A DNA stretch of 22,669 nucleotides from CAZAQB01 sp964487155 (GCA_964487155.1 CAZAQB010000047.1:1-22669), one strand, 5' to 3'; counted from the stretch's first letter, positions 7,292 to 16,485 are shown. The notes: a model not told the origin generated them from the sequence alone. Program-made: numbers and translations.

Positions 7292-9937
7292 ATGGGGCGG
7301 ATGACCGACGACGGCCCTCACCCGGTGCGCCGGGACGACTACCGGCCGCCGCCCTGGCTGGTGGAGCGCGCGGAGCTCGCCTTCGAACTCGACCCGGCGC
7401 AGACGCTGGTGCGCGCGCAGCTGCACCTGCGGCGCAACCCGGCCGCCCCCGCCGCGCCCCTGCGCCTCGACGGCGAGGGGCTGGAACTGCGCCACATCGC
7501 TTTGGACGGAGACCCGCTCCCCGACGGGGTGTGGCGCGTGGATGACCGGGGCCTCACGGTCGAGCAGGCGCCGGAGCGCTGCCGGCTGGCCACCCGGGTG
7601 GCCATCCATCCGGCCGGCAACAGCGCGCTGATGGGCCTCTACCAGGCAGGCCCGCTGCTGTGCACCCAGTGCGAGCCGGAGGCCTTCCGGCGCATCACCT
7701 ACTTCCCCGACCGGCCGGACGTGCTGGCCCGCTTCCGGGTGACCCTGCGCGCCGACCCCGGCCGCTACCCGGTGCTGCTCGCCAACGGCAATCCGGCGGG
7801 CTCGCGGCGCTTGGCCGACGGCCGTCTGGAGGCGGTCTGGGACGACCCTCACCCCAAGCCCAGCTACCTGTTCGCCCTGGTGGCCGGCGACCTGGCCTGC
7901 GTGGAGCGGCGCTTCGTCACCGCCTCCGGCCGGGGGGTGGCGGTGCGCATGTACGTGGAGGCGGCCGACAGCGGGCGCTGCGGCCACGCCCTGGACGCCA
8001 TCCTGCGGGCCATGGCCTGGGACGAGGCCCGCTACGGCCGCGAGTACGACCTGGAGGTGTTCAACGCTGTGGCGGTGAGCCAGTACACCATGGGCGCCAT
8101 GGAGAACAAGGGGCTCAACCTGTTCAACGACCGCTACGTGCTGGCCGACGCCGACACCGCCACCGACCGGGACCACCGCGACGTGGAGGCCCTGGTGGCC
8201 CACGAGTACCTGCACAACTGGAGCGGCAACCGGGTCACCTGCCGGGACTGGTTCCAGCTCGCCCTCAAGGAGGGCTTCACCGTGCTGCGCGAGCAGCAGT
8301 TCGTGGCCGACCAGGGCTGGGCCGGGGTGCGCCGCATCGAGGACACCCGGCTGATGCGCGACCGGCAGTTCGCCGAGGACGCCGGCCCGCTGGCCCACCC
8401 GGTGCGCCCCGACCAGTATGTGGAGATCGAGAACTTCTACACCGACACCGTCTACAGCAAGGGCGCCGAGGTGCTGCGCATGCTGCACACCCTGCTGGGC
8501 GAGGCGATCTTCCGCCGCGGCTGCGACCTCTACTTCGAGCGCCACGATGGCCAGGCGGTGACGGTGGAGGCGCTGCTGGACTGCCTGGCCGAGGCCTCCA
8601 GCCGGGATCTGACCGGTTTCCTGGAATGGTACCGCCAGCCGGGCACGCCGCGGCTGTCGGTGGAAGGCCGCTACGACCCCGAGGCGGGTACCTACGAACT
8701 GCGGGTCCACCAGGGCGCCGCGCCGGTGGCCGGCGAGGCGCCGCGGCCCCTGCCGCTGGCGGTGGGTCTGCTCGGCCCCGACGGTGCCGAGCTGCCGCTG
8801 GCGCTGGCCGGCGAGCCGCCGGACGCGGCGGTCACCGGCACCCGGGTGCTGGCGATCACCCGGCGCAGCCACAGCTTCCTGTTCACCGGCCTCGACCGGC
8901 GCCCGGTGCCGGCCCTGCTGCGGGGGTTCTCGGCACCGGTGGAGCTGCAGGCCGAGTACTCTGACGACGAACGGGCGCTGCTGGCGATCCACGACCCGGA
9001 TCCGGTTGTGCGCTGGGACGCGGTCCAGGCCCTGGCCCTGGCGAGCCTCGCCGGCCACGACAACGGACCCTACCCCGCGGAGGAGCACCTGGAGGCGGTG
9101 TTCCGCCAGATCCTGGAGTCGCGCGGCGGCGACCCGGCGGTGGAAGCCGAGCTGCTCGCCCTGCCCTCGGAAGGCGCCATCGCCCTGCGGCTGCCAGCCC
9201 TGGACGTGGACACCGTGCATCGCGCCCGGCAGGGGCTGCGCGCCCATCTCGCCCGGCGGCTGGGCGGGGCGCTCGGCGCGTGCTACCGCGCGTGCCAGGA
9301 CGACGCCCCCTACGCCGCGACACCAGCCCAGATCGGCCGCCGCGCCGTGAAAAACACCTGTCTCGGCTACCTGGCCCACCCCTGCGCCGCCGGCGGGATC
9401 GAGCTCTGCCTGGCTCAGTACCGGCAGGCCAGCAACCTCACCGACGCGGTCGCCGCCCTGGGCCTGCTGGCCGACAGCGACCACCCCTCGCGGGTCGAGG
9501 CGCTGGCCGACTTCCGCCGCCGCCACGGCGACCGCCCCCTGGTGCTGGACAAGTGGCTTGCCGTGCAGGCCCGCTCGGCACGCCCCGACGCCCTGGAGCA
9601 GGTGCAGGCGCTGACCCGGGACCGACTGTTCTCGCTGCACGAGCCCAACCGGGTGCGCAGCCTGGTGGAGGTGTTCGCCGGCGACAACCCGGCGGCCTTC
9701 CACCGCGCCGACGGCGCGGGCTACCGCTTCCTCGCCGACATGGTGGTGGCGCTGGATCCGGTGAACCCGTCGCTGGCGGCGGTGCTGCTGCGCCACCTGA
9801 GCGACTGGCGCCGCCTGGATGGCGGGCGTGCGGCGCGCATGCACGCCGAGCTGGAGCGCATCGCCCGCCAGCCGCGCCTGTCCCGGGGCGCGTGGGAACT
9901 GCTCCGGGCGAGCCTCGATGGCAGCCCCGGGGTTTGA
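7292..9937 (+). CDS. pepN: Aminopeptidase N (M1 family)
   Basis: The 881-residue protein is a full-length zinc aminopeptidase of the E. coli PepN type (about 870 residues), removing N-terminal residues from peptides in the cytoplasm. The exopeptidase motif GAMEN is at 268-272. The zinc site is HEYLH (H304, E305, H308) with the distal ligand E327 in LALKEG. Y388 in TVYSKG corresponds to the transition-state Tyr381 of E. coli PepN; the constant offset of seven residues supports orthology. The C-terminal half is the Ig-like and helical domains of this subfamily. Two ATGs (7292, 7301) are possible, both close after G-rich sequence. It is divergent from the GNAT gene and 112 nt upstream of the M20 gene. 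Confidence 0.95.
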   Translation: MGRMTDDGPHPVRRDDYRPPPWLVERAELAFELDPAQTLVRAQLHLRRNPAAPAAPLRLDGEGLELRHIALDGDPLPDGVWRVDDRGLTVEQAPERCRLATRVAIHPAGNSALMGLYQAGPLLCTQCEPEAFRRITYFPDRPDVLARFRVTLRADPGRYPVLLANGNPAGSRRLADGRLEAVWDDPHPKPSYLFALVAGDLACVERRFVTASGRGVAVRMYVEAADSGRCGHALDAILRAMAWDEARYGREYDLEVFNAVAVSQYTMGAMENKGLNLFNDRYVLADADTATDRDHRDVEALVAHEYLHNWSGNRVTCRDWFQLALKEGFTVLREQQFVADQGWAGVRRIEDTRLMRDRQFAEDAGPLAHPVRPDQYVEIENFYTDTVYSKGAEVLRMLHTLLGEAIFRRGCDLYFERHDGQAVTVEALLDCLAEASSRDLTGFLEWYRQPGTPRLSVEGRYDPEAGTYELRVHQGAAPVAGEAPRPLPLAVGLLGPDGAELPLALAGEPPDAAVTGTRVLAITRRSHSFLFTGLDRRPVPALLRGFSAPVELQAEYSDDERALLAIHDPDPVVRWDAVQALALASLAGHDNGPYPAEEHLEAVFRQILESRGGDPAVEAELLALPSEGAIALRLPALDVDTVHRARQGLRAHLARRLGGALGACYRACQDDAPYAATPAQIGRRAVKNTCLGYLAHPCAAGGIELCLAQYRQASNLTDAVAALGLLADSDHPSRVEALADFRRRHGDRPLVLDKWLAVQARSARPDALEQVQALTRDRLFSLHEPNRVRSLVEVFAGDNPAAFHRADGAGYRFLADMVVALDPVNPSLAAVLLRHLSDWRRLDGGRAARMHAELERIARQPRLSRGAWELLRASLDGSPGV

Positions 9938-10049
9938 TCGGGAACGCGACCGCCGCCGACTATGATTGAAACGATGCCCATGCAGCCCGGGCCCGGTGCC
10001 CCCCAGCGCCGGGGCCCCAGGCCGCGGACGACAGCGGGAGAACCAATCC

Positions 10050-11351
10050 ATGGCCCGAAGGACCTCCTTTCTCGACCCGGACCACATCCGCGAGCGGCTG
10101 GTGTCGCTGATCCGCATCCCCTCGGTCACCGGCCAGGAGGACGCCGCCATCGCCCAGGTCGCCAACTGGCTGCAGCAGCTCGACGCCGAGATCGACTACT
10201 GGAACGACGGTATCGCCGCCCTGCAGCGCGATCCCCGCTACCCGGGCCACGAGGTGGAGCGCGCCTGGGCACCGGTGGTGGTGGGGGTGCTGCGCGGCGA
10301 GCAGCCCGGGCCCACGGTGCTGCTCACCGGCCACATCGACGTGGTGCCGCCGGGGGACTACAGCCGCTGGAAGGACGAGCCGTTCTCCGGCGTGATGCGC
10401 GGCGACCGCATCTTCGGCTGCGGCGCCACCGACATGAAGTCCGGGCTGGTGGCGGCGATGGCCGCCTTCGAGGCGTTCGCCGAGAGCGGCCGCAACTTCC
10501 CCGGGCGCATCATCTTCGCCGCCGTGCCGGCGGAGGAGGACAGCGGCCTGGGCACCCTGGCGGCGATCCGCGGCGGCTGGGACGCCGATGTCGCGATCAT
10601 TCCGGAACCGACCATGCACGCCGGCGTACCGGAAGTGATCATCGCCCACGCCGGCGCCATGTCGCTGAAGGTGCAGGTGCCCGGCAAGTCCGCCCATGCC
10701 AGCAAGCGCCTGCAGGGCGAGAGCGCCCTGGACCATTTCCTGACCGTCTACAAGGCCATGCGCGAGGACGAACGGCGGATCAACGAGCGCGAGACCCATC
10801 CGCTGATGAAGGTGCACGGGCTGCCCTACGCCACCAACGTCGGCACCATCCACGGCGGGTTGTGGTCGTCCAGCGTAATGGACTCCCTGGAGGCCCAGGT
10901 ACGCGTCGGCGTGGCTCTCGACGAGACCATCGATCAGGCCGAGGAGCGCTTCCGCAGCACCATCATGGAGCACATCCGCGACGACCCCTGGCTGTCCGAG
11001 AATCCGCCCCGCATCAGCCGCCTGGCCTCCGGCTTCGGCTCGGCCCAGACGCGCCAGGACCACCCCCTGGTGAGGGCGCTGGCGGAGTGCGCCGAGGAGG
11101 AGTTCCGCAGGACGCCGAACATCGCCGCCGCGCCGTACGGCTGCGACATGTCGGGCTGGGTGCGGCTGTCCAACATCCCCACCGTGGTCTACGGACCCGG
11201 CGAGATCGACCTGGCCCACGCGCCCAACGAGTCGGTGTCGCTGGACGCCACCTACAAGGTCGCGCGAACGCTGGTGAAGACCACCGAAAGGCTACTGGAG
11301 ACCCACGTCGACGAACTGCGTCTGCAGCCGGAAACCGCCCCGGCGGGCTAG
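10050..11351 (+). CDS. M20 family metallopeptidase/deacylase
   Basis: The 433-residue protein is an M20 (ArgE/DapE/carboxypeptidase-like) di-zinc hydrolase. Predicted metal and catalytic residues are all present: H95 and D97 (TGHIDVVP), D128 (CGATDMKSG), E162/E163 (PAEEDSG), E186 (IIPEPT) and H390 (DLAHAPNE). H216 in GKSAHAS marks the dimerisation (lid) domain. The likely reaction is hydrolysis of an N-acyl or peptide amide bond; the exact substrate is unknown. ATG 10050, preceded by GCGGGAG, was chosen over ATG 9966, which would add 28 residues of low-complexity sequence. It lies in the same direction as pepN and only 12 nt before the CocE-type gene, so those two are probably cotranscribed. 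Confidence 0.9.
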   Translation: MARRTSFLDPDHIRERLVSLIRIPSVTGQEDAAIAQVANWLQQLDAEIDYWNDGIAALQRDPRYPGHEVERAWAPVVVGVLRGEQPGPTVLLTGHIDVVPPGDYSRWKDEPFSGVMRGDRIFGCGATDMKSGLVAAMAAFEAFAESGRNFPGRIIFAAVPAEEDSGLGTLAAIRGGWDADVAIIPEPTMHAGVPEVIIAHAGAMSLKVQVPGKSAHASKRLQGESALDHFLTVYKAMREDERRINERETHPLMKVHGLPYATNVGTIHGGLWSSSVMDSLEAQVRVGVALDETIDQAEERFRSTIMEHIRDDPWLSENPPRISRLASGFGSAQTRQDHPLVRALAECAEEEFRRTPNIAAAPYGCDMSGWVRLSNIPTVVYGPGEIDLAHAPNESVSLDATYKVARTLVKTTERLLETHVDELRLQPETAPAG

Positions 11352-11363
11352 GCCGGTGACGGC

Positions 11364-13397
11364 ATGAAGGTGGTCGACTCCTTCCCGGAGGACGTCCGGG
11401 TCATCGAGAACGTCTGGATCCCGATGTCCGACGGCGTGGACCTGGCGGCCCGCGTCTGGCTGCCCGACAACGCCGAAGCCGAACCGGTGCCCGCGGTGCT
11501 GGAGTACATGCCCTACCGCAAGCGCGACTTCACGCGGCTGCGCGACGAGCCGCTGCATCACTATTTCGCCGGCCACGGCTACGCCTCGATCCGTCTCGAC
11601 GTGCGCGGCACCGGCGACTCCGAGGGCATCCTGCGCGACGAGTACCTGGCCCAGGAGCAGGACGACGCCGTCGACGCCATCGACTGGATCACCCGCCAGA
11701 GCTGGTGCAACGGCGCCGTGGGCATGATCGGCCTGTCCTGGGGCGGCTTCAACTCGCTGCAGGTGGCGGCGCGGCGCCCGCCGGCGCTGAAGGCCATAAT
11801 CACCATGTGCTCCACCGACAACCGCTACGCCGACGACGCCCACTACAAGGGCGGCTGTCTGCTGAACGAGAATCTCAGCTGGGGCTCGGCGTTCTTCTCG
11901 CTGAACGCCTACCCGCCGGACCCGGAGATCGCCGGCCCGGCCTGGCGCGAGCAGTGGCTTGAGCGGCTGCAGCGCAACCGGCTGTTCCCGGCGCTGTGGA
12001 TGCAGCATCCCCACCGGGACGACTACTGGAAACACGGCTCGGTGTGCGAGGACTACGCCGCCATCGACTGCGCCGTCTACGCCGTGGGCGGCTGGGCCGA
12101 CGGCTACGTCAACGCCATCCCGCGGCTGATGCAGGGGCTCAGCGCGCCGCGCAAGGGGCTGATCGGCCCCTGGCCCCATGCCTTCCCCCACGCCGCGGTG
12201 CCCGGCCCGCGCATCGGCTTCTTCCAGGAGGCGGTGCGCTGGTGGGATCACTGGCTGAAGGGCGAGGACAGCGGGATCATGGACGAGCCGCTGCTGCGGG
12301 TGTGGATGGAGGACTGGATCCGCCCGGCCCCCTACCACGAAGAGCGCCCGGGGCGCTGGGTGGCCGAGGAGACCTGGCCCTCGCCGCGCATCCGGCCCCG
12401 GCACTGGCACCTGAACGTGATGTCGCTGGGCGAGCGCCCCGACGCCGAGGACGCCATGCGGGTGCGCTCTCCCCAGACCACCGGCCTGAAGGGCGGTGAC
12501 TTCTACGGCTTCGGCGCCGATGGCGATGCGCCCCTGGACCAGCGCGAGGACGACGGCCGCTCGCTGGTGTTCGACTCCGATCCGCTGGCCGAGCGCCTGG
12601 AGATCCTCGGGGCACCGCGGGTGACCCTGGAGCTGGCGGTGGACCGCCCGGTGGCCCACGTCGTCGTGCGGCTCAACGACGTCGCCCCGGACGGCACCTC
12701 GGCGCGGGTCAGCTACGGCGTTCTCAACCTCGCCCACCGGGACGGCCACGAGCACCCGCAACCGCTGGAGCCGGGGCGCCGCTACCGGGTTGCGGTGCGC
12801 CTGAACGACATCGGCTACGCCTTTCCCGCCGGCCACACCGTGCGCCTGGCGGTGTCCACCGCCTACTGGCCGATGATCTGGCCGGCGCCGGAGCCGGTGG
12901 AGCTGACGGTGTTCACCGGCGCCAGCCGCCTCGAACTGCCGGAGCGCCCGGCGCGGGCACAGGACGCCGAGCTGCCCGCCTTCGGTGCCCCGGAGCGGGG
13001 CCCGGCACCGGAGCACACGCCGCTCGAGATGGTCCACGTACAGCGCATCATCGAGCTCGATCTGACCACCGACGAGACCGTCTACACCACCTTTGGCGAC
13101 GGCGGTGACTTCGGCGGCGCGGCGCTGGCCCGCATCGAGGACATTGACCTGACAGTGGGCTACACCATGCGCAAGGTGTTCCGCATCAACGAATGGAACC
13201 CGCTCTCGGCCCGCGCCGAGGTCGAGCAGAAGACCGCGTTCCGCCGCGGCGACTGGTCGGTGCGCATCGAGTGCCGCACGGCGCTCGCCTGCGACCGCGA
13301 GCACTTCTTCGTCACCGCCACCCTGGACGCCTTCGAGGGCCAGGAGCGAATCCTGCGCCGGGAGTGGGACGAGACCATCCCGCGGCGGCTGCTGTGA
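11364..13397 (+). CDS. CocE/NonD (S15-like) serine hydrolase
   Basis: The 677-residue protein is an alpha/beta hydrolase of the CocE/NonD, X-Pro dipeptidyl-peptidase S15 group. The visible triad is S125 (GLSWGG), D246 (GGWADGY) and H272 (IGPWPH). Y51 in PYRKRD is the family's oxyanion tyrosine. Residues about 380-570 form the C-terminal jelly-roll domain. About 100 further residues follow, making it longer than classical cocaine esterase (574 residues). It should cleave an ester or amide, perhaps a proline-containing or acylated peptide. No signal peptide is seen, so it is cytoplasmic. It starts 12 nt after the M20 gene and faces the Ddl-like gene across a REP-containing convergent spacer. 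Confidence 0.88.
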   Translation: MKVVDSFPEDVRVIENVWIPMSDGVDLAARVWLPDNAEAEPVPAVLEYMPYRKRDFTRLRDEPLHHYFAGHGYASIRLDVRGTGDSEGILRDEYLAQEQDDAVDAIDWITRQSWCNGAVGMIGLSWGGFNSLQVAARRPPALKAIITMCSTDNRYADDAHYKGGCLLNENLSWGSAFFSLNAYPPDPEIAGPAWREQWLERLQRNRLFPALWMQHPHRDDYWKHGSVCEDYAAIDCAVYAVGGWADGYVNAIPRLMQGLSAPRKGLIGPWPHAFPHAAVPGPRIGFFQEAVRWWDHWLKGEDSGIMDEPLLRVWMEDWIRPAPYHEERPGRWVAEETWPSPRIRPRHWHLNVMSLGERPDAEDAMRVRSPQTTGLKGGDFYGFGADGDAPLDQREDDGRSLVFDSDPLAERLEILGAPRVTLELAVDRPVAHVVVRLNDVAPDGTSARVSYGVLNLAHRDGHEHPQPLEPGRRYRVAVRLNDIGYAFPAGHTVRLAVSTAYWPMIWPAPEPVELTVFTGASRLELPERPARAQDAELPAFGAPERGPAPEHTPLEMVHVQRIIELDLTTDETVYTTFGDGGDFGGAALARIEDIDLTVGYTMRKVFRINEWNPLSARAEVEQKTAFRRGDWSVRIECRTALACDREHFFVTATLDAFEGQERILRREWDETIPRRLL

Positions 13398-13438
13398 AAC
13401 GGCGGGGGAAGAAAGGATCGCAAGCCGCTCAGCCCGCC

Positions 13439-13558
13439 GTAGACCCACGTTGCGAAGAAACGTGGGGGCACGTGTCAGCCACTGCCCTGACGTCGCGATG
13501 CCAAACCGCCGTGCCGGTGCCACCGCCCGATGGCACGTTTCTCCGCAAGGTGCCCTAC
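13439..13558. repeat. REP pair, family 3, copy B
   Basis: GTAG (13439-13442) precedes stem CCCACGTT/AACGTGGG (13444-13451, 13459-13466) with loop GCGAAGA. The inverted unit has arms GGCACGTT/AAGGTGCC (13532-13539, 13547-13554; one mismatch) and ends in CTAC (13555-13558). It fills most of the 205-nt convergent spacer between the CocE-type and Ddl-like genes. It shares identical 25-nt and 20-nt blocks with the copy at 4302-4435. Confidence 0.85.
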
Positions 13559-13602
13559 GGCGGGCCTTGGCCGGGCGTCATACCTTCGCCTCCGCCAGGC
13601 TG

Positions 13603-14622
13603 CTAGATCCCGTAACGCCGGCGGGCGGCGTCGACGATCATGCCGAGCAGTTCGCCGTACTCGTAGCCGGCCCAGCCGGCCATCATCGCCAGCTTGCCGT
13701 CCCAGCTCCAGGTGGGGTTGAAGTTGGCGTCCAGCAGCCGGGGCACGCCGTCGGCGCCGGCGCGGAAGTCGATGCGGGCGTAGTCGCGAAAGCCCAGCCG
13801 CTCGAACAGGTAGGTCGCCGCCTCCACCATCTGCGCCCGGGCCTCGGCGGTGAGCTCCGCCCGGCGAAAGCGCAGCGCCTGCCAGTAGGGTGACTCCGGA
13901 TCCACTTTCGAGCCATAGGAGAGAATCGGGGGCAGGCCGGGATCCAGCTGGCTGTAGTCGATCTCCAGCGCCGGCAGCACGGTGAAACCCGCCCCGGGGT
14001 TGCCAACCAGGCCCAGTGTGTACTCGGGGCCGGTCAGGAAGTCCTGGACCAGCACCTGCGGCTGCTCCAGCTCGCCGGCCAGCCGCCGCAGGCAGGCATC
14101 CGCCTCGGCCGCGTCCTGGACCACGCAGTCCGGCCCGATGCCGAAGCTGCCGGCGCCGGCGTTGGGCTTGATCATCGCCGGGTAGAGATCCGGCAGCGGC
14201 AGCGGGTCCAGCCTCAGATCCACCAGCTTCTCGCTGGGCACCGCGATGCCGTGGGCGGCGGCGAGGTGGCGCACCGCCGCCTTGTCGCCGCACAGGCCCA
14301 TGCTGGCCGGCCCGGTGCCGGTATAGGGGATCTCCAGCAGCTCCAGCAGGGCCGGCACGTTGGGCTCCAGCGCCAGGCGATTGCGGAAGCCGGCGTCGCA
14401 GAAGTTCACCGCCAGGTCTGGCGGCTCCGACCGCAGCTCATCGATCAGGGCGTCGTGGTCGTCCAGCACCCGCGACCGCAACCCCAGCCGGGCCGCCAGC
14501 GCGTCCCGCGCCCGGGTCACCGCCGCCACCTCGTCGGGCCCGAAGCGCCCGTCCAGGCCGTAGTCGTAGGGCAGGCGCGGATCGCCGCTCAGCACGCACA
14601 CATCCAGGACCGCCGAAGGCAT
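13603..14622 (-). CDS. D-alanine-D-alanine ligase-like ATP-grasp enzyme
   Basis: The 339-residue protein has the order and length of the Ddl family. It shows LEIPYTGTGPASMGLCGDK (97-114, equivalent to PYTGxG...DK of Ddl), MIKPNAGAGSFGI (150-162, K152 for ATP), VQDFLTGPEYTLG (192-204) and D285 with the Mg-binding end DANFNPTW (298-305). True Ddl enzymes usually have ExNxxPG at that last site. The DANFNPTW version, the SWDGK that follows, and the absence of cell-wall genes nearby argue for a related ligase with a different substrate rather than the housekeeping Ddl. ATG 14622 follows GAAGAGG; a start at 14670 is less likely. It lies downstream of the GEVED lipoprotein gene on the same strand (199-nt gap) and is probably transcribed separately. 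Confidence 0.82.
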   Translation of the reverse strand: MPSAVLDVCVLSGDPRLPYDYGLDGRFGPDEVAAVTRARDALAARLGLRSRVLDDHDALIDELRSEPPDLAVNFCDAGFRNRLALEPNVPALLELLEIPYTGTGPASMGLCGDKAAVRHLAAAHGIAVPSEKLVDLRLDPLPLPDLYPAMIKPNAGAGSFGIGPDCVVQDAAEADACLRRLAGELEQPQVLVQDFLTGPEYTLGLVGNPGAGFTVLPALEIDYSQLDPGLPPILSYGSKVDPESPYWQALRFRRAELTAEARAQMVEAATYLFERLGFRDYARIDFRAGADGVPRLLDANFNPTWSWDGKLAMMAGWAGYEYGELLGMIVDAARRRYGI

Positions 14623-14821
14623 GAGCAGGCCTCTTCGTTTGCCGTGCCTGCCTCCAAGGCTAGCCCCCATGTCTCGCTGAAAACCGGCCCGCCGGCGCGC
14701 TTTGTTGCGTGCAGGCGGCGATCACCGGCCAATACCGGGAGCGGGCGCCGCCGGCACCGATTGCGGAACGCGCTTTCAGTTGCCTGTGCGCCGGTTGCGA
14801 CGAACCGTCCCTCGCCCGCCG

Positions 14822-16159
14822 TCAGTCCGCCGCAGGCAACCGCACCGGCCCCGGACCCCGCTCCCGCCACTGCCGGTAGCGCAGGCCCCGGAAACTCTCG
14901 CCCGGGAGCATGCGCAGGCGCACCTCCCCGGGATAGCGGGGATCCGTGGAGCGCATCACCAGGGTGAACTCGCCGTCGCCCAACTCCAGGCGCGCCTCCT
15001 CGGCCACCTCCACCTGAACGAAGTTCACGAAGTCCACCGCATCGGTGAAGCCGATGGTGACGCCCTCCGGGGTCACCACCGCCGGGGGATCCTCGCCGCT
15101 CGCCGAGGCGAGCCAGTTGGAAGGCAGCGGTCCACCGGTCAGCGCGGCCGTAAAATCCAGCCGCACGGGACCGGCGCCGGCGATGGGAATGTCGCCGCCC
15201 GGCGCGTTACCACAGTCCACCGGCCCGCCCGGCGGCGGGGGGGGCGGCACCGCCGGCATGCAGCCGGTGGCGGCGACGCCCAGGGGCGTGATCTGGACGC
15301 TGGCGGCGTTGGTGTTGCCGGTGAGGTTGTAGCTGAAGCTGCCGGCGGTGGCACCCATCCCCGTGGCCGCAAACGCCACATTGGTGACCCGGCAGCTGAA
15401 CTGTCTGTTGACCATGCCCGCCGGAAAGATCACCGGGCTGTCGCAGTCGATGGCGATGATGACGCGCTTCTGGCCCTGGTCCCGCGGCAGGCGGATGACG
15501 TGGTCCTCCACCTCGCCGGCGGAGAACGTCCCCGAGCCGTCCCAGTCGCCGCCGGAGACCGACTCCCGGGACAGCAGCACCCGCATCCAGGCGCCGTCCG
15601 GCAGCCGGTTGCCGAAGCCGAACAGGAACGGCGGCAGGGTCACGGTGCGGGATTCTCCCCCGCCCAGGGTCACCGGGAAGTTGCGCACCACCCATTCGGG
15701 CACCCCGGGGCCGGCCAGTCCGCCCCACTCGCCGTCCAGGTTCATGTCGATGAGCACGTTGATCCAGAACGCGCCGCCGCCGCCGGGCGGAGCGCTGACG
15801 TTCACCGCCAGGCCCGCCGGAGGCGGAATGGAGACCAGCACCACGGCCAGATCCACCAGCCCGTCGTCGGCGTCGGTGTTGGAAGGGTTGAGGTTGGGCT
15901 GGCCGTCGGGATCGGCCGGGTCGTTGGCGTCGGCCTCGGCGCTGGCCGTGGGGCCGAGGGTGGCTGCGGCCACATCCGCCGTGACCGCGCCGTCGTTCGC
16001 GGCCAGGGTCGGAAACCGCCCGCTCTGGGCAAAACCGGCCGGATAGCCGGTGGAACCGCCGTCCGGGGCATCGCCATAGTCACCCGGCGTGGCGCAGGCG
16101 CCCAGCCCCACCGCGGCGGCCACCGCGGCGCCGCATCCAAACAGTCTGCTTGTGTTCAT
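14822..16159 (-). CDS. GEVED-domain lipoprotein
   Basis: The 445-residue protein begins with a lipoprotein signal ending LGAC (Cys22, Ala at +2, so outer-membrane sorting is expected). After the cysteine comes PGDYGDAPDG...GYP (25-40), a block common in surface proteins that carry GEVED domains. DMNLDGEW (138-145) looks like a calcium-binding loop, and FSAGEVEDHVIRL (212-224) closes a GEVED domain of about 100 residues. A cysteine-containing beta-rich region, a poly-proline stretch (305-310) and a C-terminal domain of unknown type follow. The function is unknown; a surface or adhesion role is a guess. GGAGGAGGG just upstream of ATG 16159 is a very strong ribosome site and fixes the start. Confidence 0.82.
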   Translation of the reverse strand: MNTSRLFGCGAAVAAAVGLGACATPGDYGDAPDGGSTGYPAGFAQSGRFPTLAANDGAVTADVAAATLGPTASAEADANDPADPDGQPNLNPSNTDADDGLVDLAVVLVSIPPPAGLAVNVSAPPGGGGAFWINVLIDMNLDGEWGGLAGPGVPEWVVRNFPVTLGGGESRTVTLPPFLFGFGNRLPDGAWMRVLLSRESVSGGDWDGSGTFSAGEVEDHVIRLPRDQGQKRVIIAIDCDSPVIFPAGMVNRQFSCRVTNVAFAATGMGATAGSFSYNLTGNTNAASVQITPLGVAATGCMPAVPPPPPPGGPVDCGNAPGGDIPIAGAGPVRLDFTAALTGGPLPSNWLASASGEDPPAVVTPEGVTIGFTDAVDFVNFVQVEVAEEARLELGDGEFTLVMRSTDPRYPGEVRLRMLPGESFRGLRYRQWRERGPGPVRLPAAD

Positions 16160-16485
16160 GACACACCCTCCTCCGATTCGCGGGAGGGCCGGGGCGCGGG
16201 CCTCGGCTCTCGCCATTGAGGCGGCGCGGACTAAAGCCCGCGACACCAGCTGCCTGGCGAATCAGAGTCCGGGAGGTCGGGCCGGCGCGACGGATCCCTC
16301 CGCCGGCGGGGTCGACCGGTCTTCGTGAGTATAGAGGGCAGTTCGGGCGGCGGGGCCGCCGGAGGCGGAGGACTGCGGCCCGGCGGCGACGGGCGCGCCC
16401 TGCCCCGGGCGCCGGCACCCGTGCGCCGCCGGTCCGGCAATCCTCTGCCATACTCGAACGGTCCCGGCCCCCGACCCGAGAGCCC
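16160..16485. other. Divergent intergenic region (326 nt)
   Basis: This spacer separates the GEVED lipoprotein (-) and the PLP-enzyme gene (+) and must hold both promoters, but I could not identify convincing -35/-10 pairs. The only clear structure is a near-perfect palindrome at 16225-16242. No gene is supported here. Confidence 0.6.
16225..16242. repeat. 18-nt palindrome
   Basis: CGCGGACTAAAGCCCGCG pairs along its length with one mismatch and an AA tip. It resembles small hairpins scattered in proteobacterial spacers and could equally be an operator. No GTAG foot is present, so it is not grouped with the REP families here. Confidence 0.4.

Noticed and set aside
9966..10049. Earlier ATG for the M20 gene
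   Set aside because: It adds 28 low-complexity residues and lacks a better ribosome site than ATG 10050.
7253..10165. Minus-strand open frame of 970 codons opposite pepN
   Set aside because: It is an antisense shadow of pepN with compositionally biased translation and no recognisable motif.
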